A DNA stretch of 64,000 nucleotides. Origin: Marinobacter xestospongiae (GTDB lineage Bacteria; Pseudomonadota; Gammaproteobacteria; Pseudomonadales; Oleiphilaceae). The stretch spans positions 62,001 to 126,000 of the forward strand of contig NZ_JAKZAK010000008.1 in NCBI RefSeq assembly GCF_023156385.1. The letters run 5' to 3'. The notes beneath the pieces were generated by a model. It was not told the DNA's origin. It did not search any database and worked only from the letters and a program-made list of their open reading frames with translations. The stretch's first letter is position 1; each line of letters begins with the position of its first letter. A program made the position numbers and the translations under genes. Below, in pieces: positions 30,516-40,203 of the stretch.

Positions 30516-31652
30516 GCTCCACCCCAGAACCGCCTGATGAACAAGCTCCACTGGCAGGAACTCCTGTTCCAGCCGGCCTCTTTCTGAATGTAGCAGCTGC
30601 TGGTAAAGCGCCGCCTCCTGGCAGTTCAGTCTGGAAGGGGCTTCCGCCGAAGCCGGTTGGGGTTCTTCCACGGCGCTTTGCTGCCGATACCGTTCGAAGG
30701 TTGTCTGATCCATCAACAGCGGGGTGAGGTTTGGCAGGTAGTCACGCGCGCGGCTCAGCATGGTCAGACCCCAGGTATCCAGGTCGCCCCAGTAGGCAAT
30801 GGATTTCTGGCTCAGCCATGGTGCCTGCAGCCAGGAAAGATTCAGGCCGGAGCCGAGCACGGCGATGGTGTCTGGTACCGCCGGGAGCTGGTGCAGACAG
30901 CGTTCGTTTTCCACCAACAGCAGACGCTGACCGGGCAGTGAGGTCGTTTGTAGCTCGTGGGCCCGCACGCGCATCTGGGCGAAGGGCAGCAGCGTGCCGC
31001 TGAGGTCGGCTACCAGCAACCAGTGATGGCCTTCGTCCTCCGCACCCAGAAAGGCCTCGAGTCCAGTATCACTGGCTTGGCCGTCGAACAGGATGTCCAG
31101 CATCTGAGTAATCAATTGGCGGTTGCGTTCAAAGAACTTACTGTCGATGCCGGCCAGAGCAAGGGCTCGGAGCGGTTTCCCCCTTGCGCAGCCGGGCTGT
31201 AGCTGCAACGCCACCTTGCCACAGAGGATGACGTCAGACGCCGGTTTATCCATGACCAGGCTACGGCGGCGTACGATCAATGAGTGAAATCGCGGGTCCA
31301 GCGCCGAGGCCAGATGGGCGAGCGTGTCGTACTCCCTTCTAACCTCATGATTGCCGGCGGCCTGCACCCACTGGCTGGGCGATTGCAGTACCCAGAACGC
31401 AGGCACATCGATGGCTTCGCTGGTGCTCTGGAAGCGGACAGGCTGCCACTCCACCTGTCCCACGGCGACTGCGCGCCAGTGTTGCAGATGCTGGCGAACC
31501 TGGCTGACCCGATCCCGTACCTCGGCAGCGCTGGGTTTACCGATGGCAATCCTCAGTGGCCAGGTTTCGGGGGAAAGTAGACGCCGCTCCCTCAGATCGG
31601 CTGATTGCCACTGCCGGGCGAGGCGGGCCGCGATGTCATCCGGAGATTTCAT
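30510..31652 (-). CDS. jetD: Wadjet nuclease subunit JetD (DUF3322/DUF2220)
   Basis: 380 residues. JetD is the topoisomerase VI A-like DNase that cuts plasmid DNA extruded by JetABC. The N-terminal winged-helix part (about 1-190) is DUF3322-like, with IDVPAFWVLQSPSQWVQAAG. The C-terminal Toprim part has the metal residues E248 (LLLVENE) and D290-x-D292 (YWGDLDTWG). All key acidic residues are intact, so it should be active. Its ATG lies inside the last codons of jetC (17-base overlap), indicating tight coupling. It is the last gene of the jetABCD operon. Confidence 0.92.
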   Translation of the reverse strand: MKSPDDIAARLARQWQSADLRERRLLSPETWPLRIAIGKPSAAEVRDRVSQVRQHLQHWRAVAVGQVEWQPVRFQSTSEAIDVPAFWVLQSPSQWVQAAGNHEVRREYDTLAHLASALDPRFHSLIVRRRSLVMDKPASDVILCGKVALQLQPGCARGKPLRALALAGIDSKFFERNRQLITQMLDILFDGQASDTGLEAFLGAEDEGHHWLLVADLSGTLLPFAQMRVRAHELQTTSLPGQRLLLVENERCLHQLPAVPDTIAVLGSGLNLSWLQAPWLSQKSIAYWGDLDTWGLTMLSRARDYLPNLTPLLMDQTTFERYRQQSAVEEPQPASAEAPSRLNCQEAALYQQLLHSERGRLEQEFLPVELVHQAVLGWSA

Positions 31653-34600
31653 GAGCTTTCCGGGTCACTTTATCCGCGTGTGCCTTGAGTTCCTCCCAAC
31701 TGAGCGAGGTCAGGGTGGCCTGCAGGTTCTTACGATGTACCAGAATGGCCGAGCGGGTGTGGGCTCGTAGCAGCCGCATTTCCTTGTTTGGGGTCACGAA
31801 CAGAGGGTGCAGACCGAACTCGTTCAGGGCCGAGATGATGCGCCCCGCCACAGCATGGGAGCTCTTGGAGAAGGCCTCGTCAAGCACAATGGTGCCGAAC
31901 AGGGGCTGAGTGGCACCGTCTGGACACAGGGCATAGCTCAGGGATGCCGTGAGAATATAGCTGGCGATGATCTCCTTCTCGCCACCACTGCCGCCCTGGG
32001 AACCGGTGCGGGTCTCGATCACGGCGCTGGAGTCCCGATCCAGCACCGACACTTCAAACTGCAGCCGGTAACGGGGGTCCAGCAGGGCGCGGGCACCAAC
32101 GGTGCGTTTGTTGTCCGCCGCATCCCGCAGCAAGGCCACCATGTTTTGCAAGGCCTTGAAATGACTCTCCCCCTGGTCGTCCTTGAGGGCATCGGCTCTG
32201 AGTTGACGCTGGGCCCGCTCGAGTGTTCTCAGGGATTCGTGGGTTACCCGGCGGGGTTCCAGGCGCAGGTATCGGCCAGGTTGAAAATCGACCCGGCGCA
32301 GGGTGGCGTTAAGGTCGGCAATCCGCTCCTCGATGATGGCCACCTGGTTCTGGATATGAGCCAGCAGTTGGGTAACCCCCTGATCGGAGGATTGGTTAAG
32401 ATAGCCGAGGAAGCGCTCCAGCTTCTGGGGCAGGGCCTCTTCTTCCAGTACCCGCAGCCGTTCCAGGTACTCCGGGATGTCCCGAATGTCGCTGCCAGTC
32501 TCCGCCAGAGCGCCGGTGTCGATGGTTTGAGCTTTTTCCATCAGTTGGGTCAGGCTAAGCTCGTACCCCTGGACCTGTTTGCCCAGCTTGCCGATGGTGT
32601 TATCCAGCTGTTCCCGCTGATGTCGTTCCAGGGCGTCCAGGCGATCGTACTGATCGGCTGAAGGTTTTTTGAAATGCTGGTCTGCCAGAGTCTGTTGTTC
32701 GTCGCTGAGGCCATCGCCAAGGCGCTCCAGCAGGTCATGGCACCGTTGGGTTGCCTGGCGGCGTTTGTCCTCCAGGACGGCCAGGTCAGCCTGCTGTTTG
32801 CCCAGCTTCTTACGATGCCCCTCCAGTTGCTGATTGACGGCCTCGAATTCCCTCCGGGTGACTTCCACGTCTGAATCCGGTGCGGTCAGAGCGTCCAGCC
32901 GCTCCTGGAGTGACGCCAGTTCCTGCTGCGCGGTGGGGAGGTCGATGGTGCTGAACTCGATGTCGGCAAGCAGTTTGTAGAGGGTGATCTGATCGCGGGT
33001 CACCGTCAGCTTGGCACGGGCTTGGTTGAGCTGTGCTTCAACTGCCTCTGCTTCCTGGCGGGCGTCCGCCAGTTCGCTGTTGAGGGCGACCAGCCGGTCA
33101 CGGTTGTTGAACCCGGTCATCCAGCCTTTATCGAGGCGCTGGTTGTCCCGTTTTTCAAAGTGCCCGCTTTTGCCGGACATCAGGCCCTGTCGGGTCATGC
33201 CGTGGGGGGTCTGGCGCAGCACTTCCGGTGAATCGACACAGTGCCGGTCGATGCTCGCCAGCAGCTGTTTCAGTGCTTCCCGGTGAGGGTGGTCCTTGAA
33301 GTTGAGCTTCCGGGTGAAGCCGTTCTCCATGAACTCCGCCGCGCCCTTGGGGATCTGGGCTTCCAGCAGCCGTACGTGCAGCTTGTTGTTGCGGCTATTG
33401 ATCCAGTCAAGGGCAGATTGCATCGCCGCCGGCGGCACCAGCAACCGCAACCGATGACCGCCGATAGCCCTTTCGATGGCGCCCCGCCAGTCTTGTTCTT
33501 CGGCTTTGACTTCCACCAGTTCGGCGACGAAGGGCAGGCTGGCTTCCGCCAGGTTCAGGGCGTCGGCGAGCTCGGTCCGGAATTCCTGATAGCGACCGTC
33601 AATGTTGGAGTCGGGGCGGGCCTTGATGCGGTCGATTTCTGCGGTCAGTTCGGTCAGCGTTTCGCTGAGCCTGCCGTGGTGGATGCGCAGGTCCAGCAGG
33701 GACTGGTCCTGGTTCTCCTCCGCGACGGCAAGCTCTTTGAGACGTACCTCACCCTGTCGGTGGTTGGCGGCGAGGGTTTCCGGGGAAAGGGTGTCGTCCA
33801 GTTCGAGTTTCCGGGTGAGGGCCTGGTAATCCCGGGCGTGGCGCTGCCGTTCTTCCGCCCAGCGCTCTTGCTGGGCGATTTGTTCTTTCAACTGCTCAAT
33901 ACTGGCGCCGCCGGCCTTGAGGTAGATGTCCTTCAGGGTGTCCGCTTTGCTGGTCAGCTCCCTTTCGGTGGCAGCCAGTGTCTCGATGGTATGCCGGCCA
34001 TCGTCAAGTTGTGTGTCCAGTTCCCGCGCGCGGTCGCTCCAGAGGTCATAGCCGGTTTGAGCAAACCATATTGGAAGAGTGTCTTTCAGGGTCAGTTGCT
34101 GGCCCAGCGCTTGACGGGTGTTCTGGTGTTTTTGGTAGGTATCGGCAATGGGCAACAGCGATTGATGCTGTCTGCGGGCGGTTTCCAGTTCGCTGTGAAT
34201 CGCCGCCAGGTCGTCGAACTCGCTGGCGACTTCCGCGGCCCGGTCGAACGCGGATTGATCATCCAGCACCAGCTCTCGAAAGATCTCGTCGATGCTGTTG
34301 AGTTGTTTCAGGCCGGCGGCGCGATTGAGCAGAGTGAAGGCATTCTCACCTACTTCAAAGAAACGTCGTACCTGAGCCAGGTAGGCTTTCTTGCTGTCGT
34401 TGGTCTGCAGTCCCGGGTGTTGCTTGGCATGCTGTTTGAGCTCCCTCGCGCCACCTTCGTGGTGCAGTGCCAGCCAATCGTCCAGGCCTTGGTCGTCGCG
34501 TTCCGAAAACAGCCACAGGCGTTTGAGGTCACTTGCGGCCGAACTGCTGCCCTCAATCCAGAACAGGGCGGCAATGCGGATAGCCTTATCACCATTTGAG

Positions 34601-34959
34601 AAGCGGGCGCTGACGGCGGTGACCGTTTTGCCAGGGCGGGCGATGTGGCTGTTGTCGCCGCTGTTGTTGCCGGCCCCGGATACGCCGCGGATGTAGGAGA
34701 TCAGGTCCCGGTCACTTTCGTGGCCGCCGGTGGAGGCCAGGTTGTAGCGGGGTTGATGGGTTAACAGGGTCATCAGCGCATCCACCAGCGTGGTCTTGCC
34801 GCTGCCAGTTGGACCGATGATGGCAGTGCCTTTGGGATCAATCTCCGCACAGTGACGGCCACCAAAAGGCCCCCAGTTATAAAGATCCAGGTGGGTAAGA
34901 ATGTAGGCTGACGGCGGCAGCGATTCGGTTGCGAAGAGGTCGTTCTGGGACTGGCTCAT
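31636..34959 (-). CDS. jetC: Wadjet SMC-like ATPase JetC
   Basis: 1107 residues, MukB/SbcC-like. The ATPase head is split: Walker A GPTGSGKTTLVDAL (G49-T56) near the N-terminus, and signature SGGEKEIIASYILTA plus Walker B IVLDEAFSKSS near the C-terminus. Between lie two long coiled-coil arms (about 240-500 and 620-900) around a hinge. JetC loop-extrudes DNA and measures small circles for cleavage. The ATG overlaps the jetB stop as ATGA, with GGAG about 7 bases upstream. The length is typical of type I Wadjet. Confidence 0.95.
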   Translation of the reverse strand: MSQSQNDLFATESLPPSAYILTHLDLYNWGPFGGRHCAEIDPKGTAIIGPTGSGKTTLVDALMTLLTHQPRYNLASTGGHESDRDLISYIRGVSGAGNNSGDNSHIARPGKTVTAVSARFSNGDKAIRIAALFWIEGSSSAASDLKRLWLFSERDDQGLDDWLALHHEGGARELKQHAKQHPGLQTNDSKKAYLAQVRRFFEVGENAFTLLNRAAGLKQLNSIDEIFRELVLDDQSAFDRAAEVASEFDDLAAIHSELETARRQHQSLLPIADTYQKHQNTRQALGQQLTLKDTLPIWFAQTGYDLWSDRARELDTQLDDGRHTIETLAATERELTSKADTLKDIYLKAGGASIEQLKEQIAQQERWAEERQRHARDYQALTRKLELDDTLSPETLAANHRQGEVRLKELAVAEENQDQSLLDLRIHHGRLSETLTELTAEIDRIKARPDSNIDGRYQEFRTELADALNLAEASLPFVAELVEVKAEEQDWRGAIERAIGGHRLRLLVPPAAMQSALDWINSRNNKLHVRLLEAQIPKGAAEFMENGFTRKLNFKDHPHREALKQLLASIDRHCVDSPEVLRQTPHGMTRQGLMSGKSGHFEKRDNQRLDKGWMTGFNNRDRLVALNSELADARQEAEAVEAQLNQARAKLTVTRDQITLYKLLADIEFSTIDLPTAQQELASLQERLDALTAPDSDVEVTRREFEAVNQQLEGHRKKLGKQQADLAVLEDKRRQATQRCHDLLERLGDGLSDEQQTLADQHFKKPSADQYDRLDALERHQREQLDNTIGKLGKQVQGYELSLTQLMEKAQTIDTGALAETGSDIRDIPEYLERLRVLEEEALPQKLERFLGYLNQSSDQGVTQLLAHIQNQVAIIEERIADLNATLRRVDFQPGRYLRLEPRRVTHESLRTLERAQRQLRADALKDDQGESHFKALQNMVALLRDAADNKRTVGARALLDPRYRLQFEVSVLDRDSSAVIETRTGSQGGSGGEKEIIASYILTASLSYALCPDGATQPLFGTIVLDEAFSKSSHAVAGRIISALNEFGLHPLFVTPNKEMRLLRAHTRSAILVHRKNLQATLTSLSWEELKAHADKVTRKAHEISG

Positions 34960-35693
34960 ACGTCATCTCCGTCCATGGTGTCAGTCTGGCCTGCGACCTT
35001 CCGGAAATGGTGCAGCAGGTTCTGCAGGTTTTCCGGATTGGCCAGGTGAGCAATGATGGGGCGGATGGTTATCTGATCGTTGGTATCAATATCCGAGACA
35101 ATACCGTGGTTTCTCAGGGCATCCAGCAGGCTGCGTAGCCGTTTCTGGTCCCGGGCATCACTGCCGGTATCACCCAGATACAGTTGAAGTTGTGGTAATA
35201 ATTCCTCCAGCTCCAGGGTGGCGTCACCCGCGCCCAGTCCGGCCTCCTGTTCGTGCGCTATAAAGTGCTGTCGGAGAATGGCGACCAGCAGGGACTGTTC
35301 CATGGTCAGGCGCTGGCGGCGTACCAGGGGGTGGGACCATTCGTCGGCATTGTCTTCGCCGTCCCGAAACAACTGCTCGGAGACCACCAGAAAAGCCAGA
35401 CCGCGAACATCATCCACCTTTAGGCGCAGGTCGAAGGGTTCCAGAGTCCGATTGATGGCGGACGTCTGGGTAATGGCAATTTGGTACAGATTGGGCTTGC
35501 GATCAGCCTCTAAAAGTCCGTATTTCAGCAGCTCCTGGGCGGTGGCCTTGAGATGTTTGGCGGTGTATTGCTCGGTCTCGGCGGAACCGGTTTCGGCTGT
35601 CGGGTGCAGGGCGGGTGCGGTTTCCGTGGGTGCGCTGTCACCGCTTTCCGGTTCATCGGCTGGACGGGTCAGGCGGTCAAAGTAGTCGGGCAT
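34956..35693 (-). CDS. jetB: Wadjet KITE-like subunit JetB (DUF4194)
   Basis: 245 residues. An acidic, disordered first 60 residues precede the DUF4194 core: tandem winged-helix segments with LKVDDVRGLAFLVVSEQLF, RRQRLTMEQSLLVAILRQHF and LRSLLDALRNHGIV. By analogy with MukE it binds the kleisin JetA and helps close the SMC ring on DNA. It lies 6 bases after jetA and overlaps jetC, as expected of a stoichiometric complex. Confidence 0.93.
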   Translation of the reverse strand: MPDYFDRLTRPADEPESGDSAPTETAPALHPTAETGSAETEQYTAKHLKATAQELLKYGLLEADRKPNLYQIAITQTSAINRTLEPFDLRLKVDDVRGLAFLVVSEQLFRDGEDNADEWSHPLVRRQRLTMEQSLLVAILRQHFIAHEQEAGLGAGDATLELEELLPQLQLYLGDTGSDARDQKRLRSLLDALRNHGIVSDIDTNDQITIRPIIAHLANPENLQNLLHHFRKVAGQTDTMDGDDV

Positions 35694-35699
35694 GAGGGG

Positions 35700-37196
35700 T
35701 TACAGCTCCCAGTCTATGGATTCTGCGTCGTTGCGGGTCAGGGTCAGGTGCGGCAGACGAAAGCGCAGTGTCTGACCGTTGCTGTCGGTGATGTCCACGG
35801 TTTCCTGCTGGTCGGAAATCGTCACCTCTGCCTCTCTGGCCATGGCCAGCCAAAGGGCAATGGACTCAAGGTCATGGGTGGGCGGCAGGTGGCTGGCGAT
35901 ATCGCCAATGCTCATCGGGCGGTCGGTGACGGTTAACAGCTCCACGGTGTCTTGATAGAGCGCTTCTCGGTCGAGACCGTCAAAGGCCCGCCAGAATTCC
36001 TCGTCCACATCCTCAAGATTGGCGTTCTGCTCGGACAGTTCCAGGTCCTGACTCTGCTCTTCGGTGGCGGACTTGAACCTGAGGCGTTCCATCACGGGCA
36101 GGCCGGAAACTGCAACAGCGACCGGAGGCAGGGGCGTCTCGCTCTTGCGGACCTTGTGGCTGGACCAGTCGACGCTCAGCGCGGTGTTGAGTAATCCATT
36201 GAGCAGCTCGCCTACCCGGTGGTTTTCTGCGGCCAAGCCTGTTTTCAGAAACCCCTTCACGTCCTTCTCGCTGCGGGCGCGGGCCTTGATGATGGCAGCG
36301 GATTCCTGAATGAGGCGGATCACCAGCCAGCGAAGTTCGTCTTGCTGTTGCCGGGAGAGTGCATGCTGTGTGGCGGGGTGACGCAGAATGGTGCGCAGCC
36401 GGTGTTTCATGTTCTCCAGCTCGATGGAGCGGCTGAGCTGTTCATTGAAGTTGTGGAAGACCTTGCCCTCGGCGGTCTCCAGCAGGGTGTCGTGGCCATC
36501 CAGCAGCCGGTCGACAATGTCGCCCCGGTGATGCTGATCGCTGACGATGGATTGGCGCAGTTGCCGGTCAGCCTCCCGATACGAGTCTTCCACCCGCCGG
36601 AAATCCGCCCGCAGGCTGGTGGCCAGATTGTAGACCTCGCGGATGCCTTCGGCAGCCTCTGCGCCTTTGAGCACCTCAAAGTGGCCGGCCTCGACCGCTT
36701 TGAGTTCCGCCTCCAGATCCCGGATCTTGCGCCGGATATGGTCTGCGCGGCTCTGTGCATCGGGGTTCAGCCGGGTTTCCAGGCTCTCGATTTCCCGTTG
36801 CACGGTTGCCAAGCGGGAGGCAGTCGAGGTCATGATCTTTTCGTCGAGGCCTTCCACGAAGGTCAGAGCCTTTTGCAGGGCGTCGGTGGCCATGAGCCGG
36901 CCATCGCGCTCCACAATCAGCCCCTTGCGAATCCAGGATCGAAGTTCTTTTCTGGCATCACCGGCCGGGTCCCCGGACGTGAGATCCAGGTCGTCGCTGT
37001 TCGCATGTTCCTGGAGGATATCCGCCAGCATCTGCTGGGCATCCTCCAGCAGAATCTCTTCCCGGTTCTGTTCCAGCAAGGTCTGCAGGCAGCTTAGCAC
37101 CAAGGGGCCACGGTTGGCGGAAAGCAACTTCCAGGCGGGGTGTTGATGGCGAGCAACCAGGTAGGTGCGGGTTTTCAGGTGGGTTTGTCGGTCCAT
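35700..37196 (-). CDS. jetA: Wadjet kleisin subunit JetA (DUF3375)
   Basis: 498 residues, DUF3375. An N-terminal winged-helix start (RTYLVARHQHPAWKLL, then RGPLVLSCLQTLL) precedes a helical coiled middle (about 115-250, including RADFRRVEDSYREADRQLRQ). A kleisin-like C-terminal part ends in a beta-rich segment. Like MukF, it bridges the JetC heads. It is the first gene of jetABCD. The ribosome site is weak and I cannot identify its promoter in the 224-base gap to the amidase gene. Confidence 0.93.
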   Translation of the reverse strand: MDRQTHLKTRTYLVARHQHPAWKLLSANRGPLVLSCLQTLLEQNREEILLEDAQQMLADILQEHANSDDLDLTSGDPAGDARKELRSWIRKGLIVERDGRLMATDALQKALTFVEGLDEKIMTSTASRLATVQREIESLETRLNPDAQSRADHIRRKIRDLEAELKAVEAGHFEVLKGAEAAEGIREVYNLATSLRADFRRVEDSYREADRQLRQSIVSDQHHRGDIVDRLLDGHDTLLETAEGKVFHNFNEQLSRSIELENMKHRLRTILRHPATQHALSRQQQDELRWLVIRLIQESAAIIKARARSEKDVKGFLKTGLAAENHRVGELLNGLLNTALSVDWSSHKVRKSETPLPPVAVAVSGLPVMERLRFKSATEEQSQDLELSEQNANLEDVDEEFWRAFDGLDREALYQDTVELLTVTDRPMSIGDIASHLPPTHDLESIALWLAMAREAEVTISDQQETVDITDSNGQTLRFRLPHLTLTRNDAESIDWEL

Positions 37197-37420
37197 AGGG
37201 CTATGGGGCGTTCATTCCCTCAGTCAGCTCGATGCCTCTTTTCAGAGGTGATCTTGAATTCATCAGTGTGTTGCTATCGACACTGGCCGTGGCTGCAAAG
37301 AGGCAGTACTCCCTCGAGTTGCTCGACGTGCCCCCCGCAGCCCACTCGCAATGATATTGCATTGGAAAGCTGCTGTCTGCCGCCCCCGTCAGGACCCGGC
37401 ACCCCTACACCGGTATCACC

Positions 37421-38959
37421 TCAATCGGCCGCCTCATCCAGCCTTTCCCGATTGTACCGTTGTGTTCCACCGACGTTGTCCTGTGCCTGAGGCGGCGTAA
37501 ACCCGGCCAGCCCCTCGGCTTCCAGCAGTTCCGCAAAGCGGATGGTGGTGAGGTCTTGCCCGGGGGCGGCGATAACCTGGACTCCAAAGGGCAAGCCGGC
37601 TGCCGTCCGGCCAATGGGCACTGAGGTGGCTGGCAGACCCAGCAGCGAGGCCAGGGCGATCCAGCAGAACTGGTCCATGTAGGAGCGCTGCTGGCCGTTA
37701 ACGGTGATTTGCCGTCTCACCACGGGATCACTTTGATCATGGGGAATGGCTGCGGTCGGGGTAATGGGTGTCAGCAGCACATCCACGTCCTGGAACAGGG
37801 ATTCGATCTGGCTGCGCATCTGTTCCCGGTGTTCGTGGTGTATCAGCCATTGGTGCACCGGCTGGTTTACGCCACGGCCATACTGCCCGATCCCGGTGGT
37901 CATCGGTCCCAGATGGCGGAGTATTTTCTCCAGGCGACTGATCCACAGCATCTGCCGGCGTTGGGCTGGTTTCAGGGATGGACTCAGCAGGCTGCCCAGC
38001 AGGTTGAAGTAGAGTGGCAGGAGCTTGTCGAGGGACAGCAGAGGGTGATCGGCGGTGCCGATGTGGCAGGCCAGTCCTTTCAGCCGGTCGGCCAGGGTGT
38101 TGTAGCCGCCACTCAGTTCCTGACTGATGGGACAGTGGGGATCGTCAAACCACAGGCCGATCCGGCATTGGCTGAGGCTGGTAAGCGAGGCGGGCTCCAT
38201 GTTCAACTGCCAGCTTCTGGCCTGATCCGGTCGTGGGCCGGCCAGGCCAGTCAGCAGTAATTCCAGGTCACGGGCACTGCGGGCCATCGGGCCTGCCACC
38301 GCCAAGTCCGGTTCAGACTGGGTGCCAGGGGGACCGGGGATATGGCCGCGCATTGAAATCAGATGACGGGAGGCCTTATGTCCGAAGACGCCACAAAAAT
38401 GTGCCGGGGTTCGGATGGACCCTGCCAGGTCACTGCCCACCTCAAGAGGCGTCATCCCTGCCGCAAGGGCGGCGGCAGCCCCGCCGGATGAGCCTCCGGC
38501 GGTATGGCTGATGCCATAGGGATTGTTTGTGGTACCGAAGAGCCGGTTGTAGCTCTGCAAATCACTGGCGTAGAGTGGCACGTTGGTCTTGCCCAGAATG
38601 ACGGCACCGCCTTCCAGCAGTCTGGCGATGGCGTTTGCTGCCAGGGTAGGGCGATGATGCTGCAATACCGGGGCGCCCGCGGTGCAGGCAAAACCGGGAA
38701 CCTCCCAGGTATCCTTGATGGTCAGTGGCAATCCGTCCAGGGGGCCAAGGGGAGCACCTTGCTGCCGGCGCTGGTCTGAGGCCCGGGCGGCGGCCAGGGC
38801 CTGCTCCCGGTTCTGGGTGACAACGGCATTGATGACCGGGTTCTGGGTTTCGATTCGGGCCAGCAGGGCTTCGGTCAGGGCGACGCTGGTCACCTCACCC
38901 TGAGTCAGTTGTCGACTGAGTTCATGAGCGGGCAGGTAGTGCAAGGGTGCATTGTCCAC
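37421..38959 (-). CDS. amidase signature family hydrolase
   Basis: 512 residues. The Ser-cisSer-Lys triad of the family is complete: K82 (LTIKDTW), the cis-Ser in GGSSGG (S157) and the nucleophile S181 (GSDLAGSIRTPAHFCG), with the family's 24-residue spacing. Members hydrolyse aliphatic or aromatic amides; Asp/Glu-tRNA amidotransferase GatA is a relative, but no gatB/C is nearby. Translation starts at GTG with AAGGA upstream. No signal peptide, so it is cytosolic. The substrate is unknown. It lies just beyond the island edge and need not belong to it. Confidence 0.9.
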   Translation of the reverse strand: MDNAPLHYLPAHELSRQLTQGEVTSVALTEALLARIETQNPVINAVVTQNREQALAAARASDQRRQQGAPLGPLDGLPLTIKDTWEVPGFACTAGAPVLQHHRPTLAANAIARLLEGGAVILGKTNVPLYASDLQSYNRLFGTTNNPYGISHTAGGSSGGAAAALAAGMTPLEVGSDLAGSIRTPAHFCGVFGHKASRHLISMRGHIPGPPGTQSEPDLAVAGPMARSARDLELLLTGLAGPRPDQARSWQLNMEPASLTSLSQCRIGLWFDDPHCPISQELSGGYNTLADRLKGLACHIGTADHPLLSLDKLLPLYFNLLGSLLSPSLKPAQRRQMLWISRLEKILRHLGPMTTGIGQYGRGVNQPVHQWLIHHEHREQMRSQIESLFQDVDVLLTPITPTAAIPHDQSDPVVRRQITVNGQQRSYMDQFCWIALASLLGLPATSVPIGRTAAGLPFGVQVIAAPGQDLTTIRFAELLEAEGLAGFTPPQAQDNVGGTQRYNRERLDEAAD

Positions 38960-39019
38960 GGTGGATGTCCTTATTCGTTGTTGTTGTCAATCGACAGCTG
39001 CTCTGCCGTTATTGTTGCG

Positions 39020-40063
39020 CTATGACTCTTTGGCGGCAGCCATTTCGGCGTTGGGCTGCTTGAGGTCCGAACGCCAGTGCTTGACCTGTACCTGGGTCTT
39101 GATGGCTTCAATAATCTCATTGATCAGCGAGATAAGCGCCTCGTTACGGACTTCCGGCGCTTCATGGTCGCCTGGTTGCGGCAGCACCACCTCAACGATG
39201 TCCTCAATAAAAGCGTGATTGGCCGACGAAGCTAGGTCTTCGAGGATCTGGTGGATTACGTTGGCGACGATGTCGCCTACCGCATCTTCCAGGGTTTCCT
39301 GGATGGTTGGGCCTACCATGGGGAGCAGGCGTAGCCGGGACAGTTCCAGGTTCTGCTTGAGAGCGTGATCCACCCGGTTCTCCAGGTAGACCCGCAGTTC
39401 TCCACGTTTGGGCATATAGCCTTCGCTGGCGGCACGGGAGACCCGGTCTGATAGCCACTCGGTCAGCATCGCCTTGCGTGGCACCAGAATGTCGTTCTGG
39501 ATGCGCTCAAACAGCGGTGAGCCCAGGGTGATTTCGCTCTGCACGCCAGAGAGAACCTTGATAACGATGCGGTCCGACAGTTCCTCCAGAAAGGCTTCGT
39601 AGTAAAACGCGCAGAACTGGTACAGCCGCCACTGGGTGACATCGATAATGCGGTACTGATGCAGCCGGTAAATGATGGAGATGATTCGCAACACCCGCAG
39701 GAAGCGGAAGCTGCCCACCGGTATACAGCCCACCAGGTCGTACCAGTGAATGAACGGGTAGAAGTACCAGCGATCGTAGATCTTGGCTTTGATGGCGTAG
39801 CCCCAACGCACAAAAAACTCGGTCAGGAAGATCGCGACGAAGATCAGGTCGTAGAACAGGAAATTGGCGTGCACAGGCTTGTAAAGATCGTTGAACGCCG
39901 GCACCTGCTGGGCAAGGAACTGTTCAACGGCCGCAAAGCTGTAAATGGAGTCGAAGATGATCAGGGTCAGGTTGAGGATCAGAAGACCCAGCATCAGAAA
40001 GTCGATGATGAACCAGATCAGCTGATGGCTGGTCTTCAGGTTTTCCCGGTTGATCTTGAGCAT
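39020..40063 (-). CDS. membrane protein with voltage-sensor-like helices and a long cytosolic tail
   Basis: 347 residues from the ATG at 40063 (GGAGG about 15 bases upstream; the in-frame extension by 41 codons looks random). Hydrophobic helices lie at about 15-37 and 66-90, and WYFYPFIHWYDLVGCIPVG follows. Then comes SFRFLRVLRIISIIYRLHQ, with arginines every 3-4 residues as in an S4 voltage-sensor helix. No pore helices or selectivity filter follow. Instead there is a cytosolic helical domain of about 210 residues with repeated amphipathic VGDIVANVIHQILEDLA-like segments. I do not recognise a characterised homologue; ion-transport activity is doubtful without a pore. Confidence 0.7.
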   Translation of the reverse strand: MLKINRENLKTSHQLIWFIIDFLMLGLLILNLTLIIFDSIYSFAAVEQFLAQQVPAFNDLYKPVHANFLFYDLIFVAIFLTEFFVRWGYAIKAKIYDRWYFYPFIHWYDLVGCIPVGSFRFLRVLRIISIIYRLHQYRIIDVTQWRLYQFCAFYYEAFLEELSDRIVIKVLSGVQSEITLGSPLFERIQNDILVPRKAMLTEWLSDRVSRAASEGYMPKRGELRVYLENRVDHALKQNLELSRLRLLPMVGPTIQETLEDAVGDIVANVIHQILEDLASSANHAFIEDIVEVVLPQPGDHEAPEVRNEALISLINEIIEAIKTQVQVKHWRSDLKQPNAEMAAAKES

Positions 40064-40203
40064 AGAGCCGTTCGGTTGCCTCCGAGACTGCGGATTCGGG
40101 TTATGGAGAGTGATGGCGTGTGCTGGACCGTGGTGGCAAGCATCGGTCAGTGGCAAACAGGAGAGCAGGGCCGTGACCCTGCACACCGGCTCATCAGAAT
40201 ACC

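Noticed and set aside
33241..34599. 452-codon plus-strand frame opposite jetC
   Set aside because: It is the shadow of a GC-rich coiled-coil coding region; no motifs and no ribosome site.
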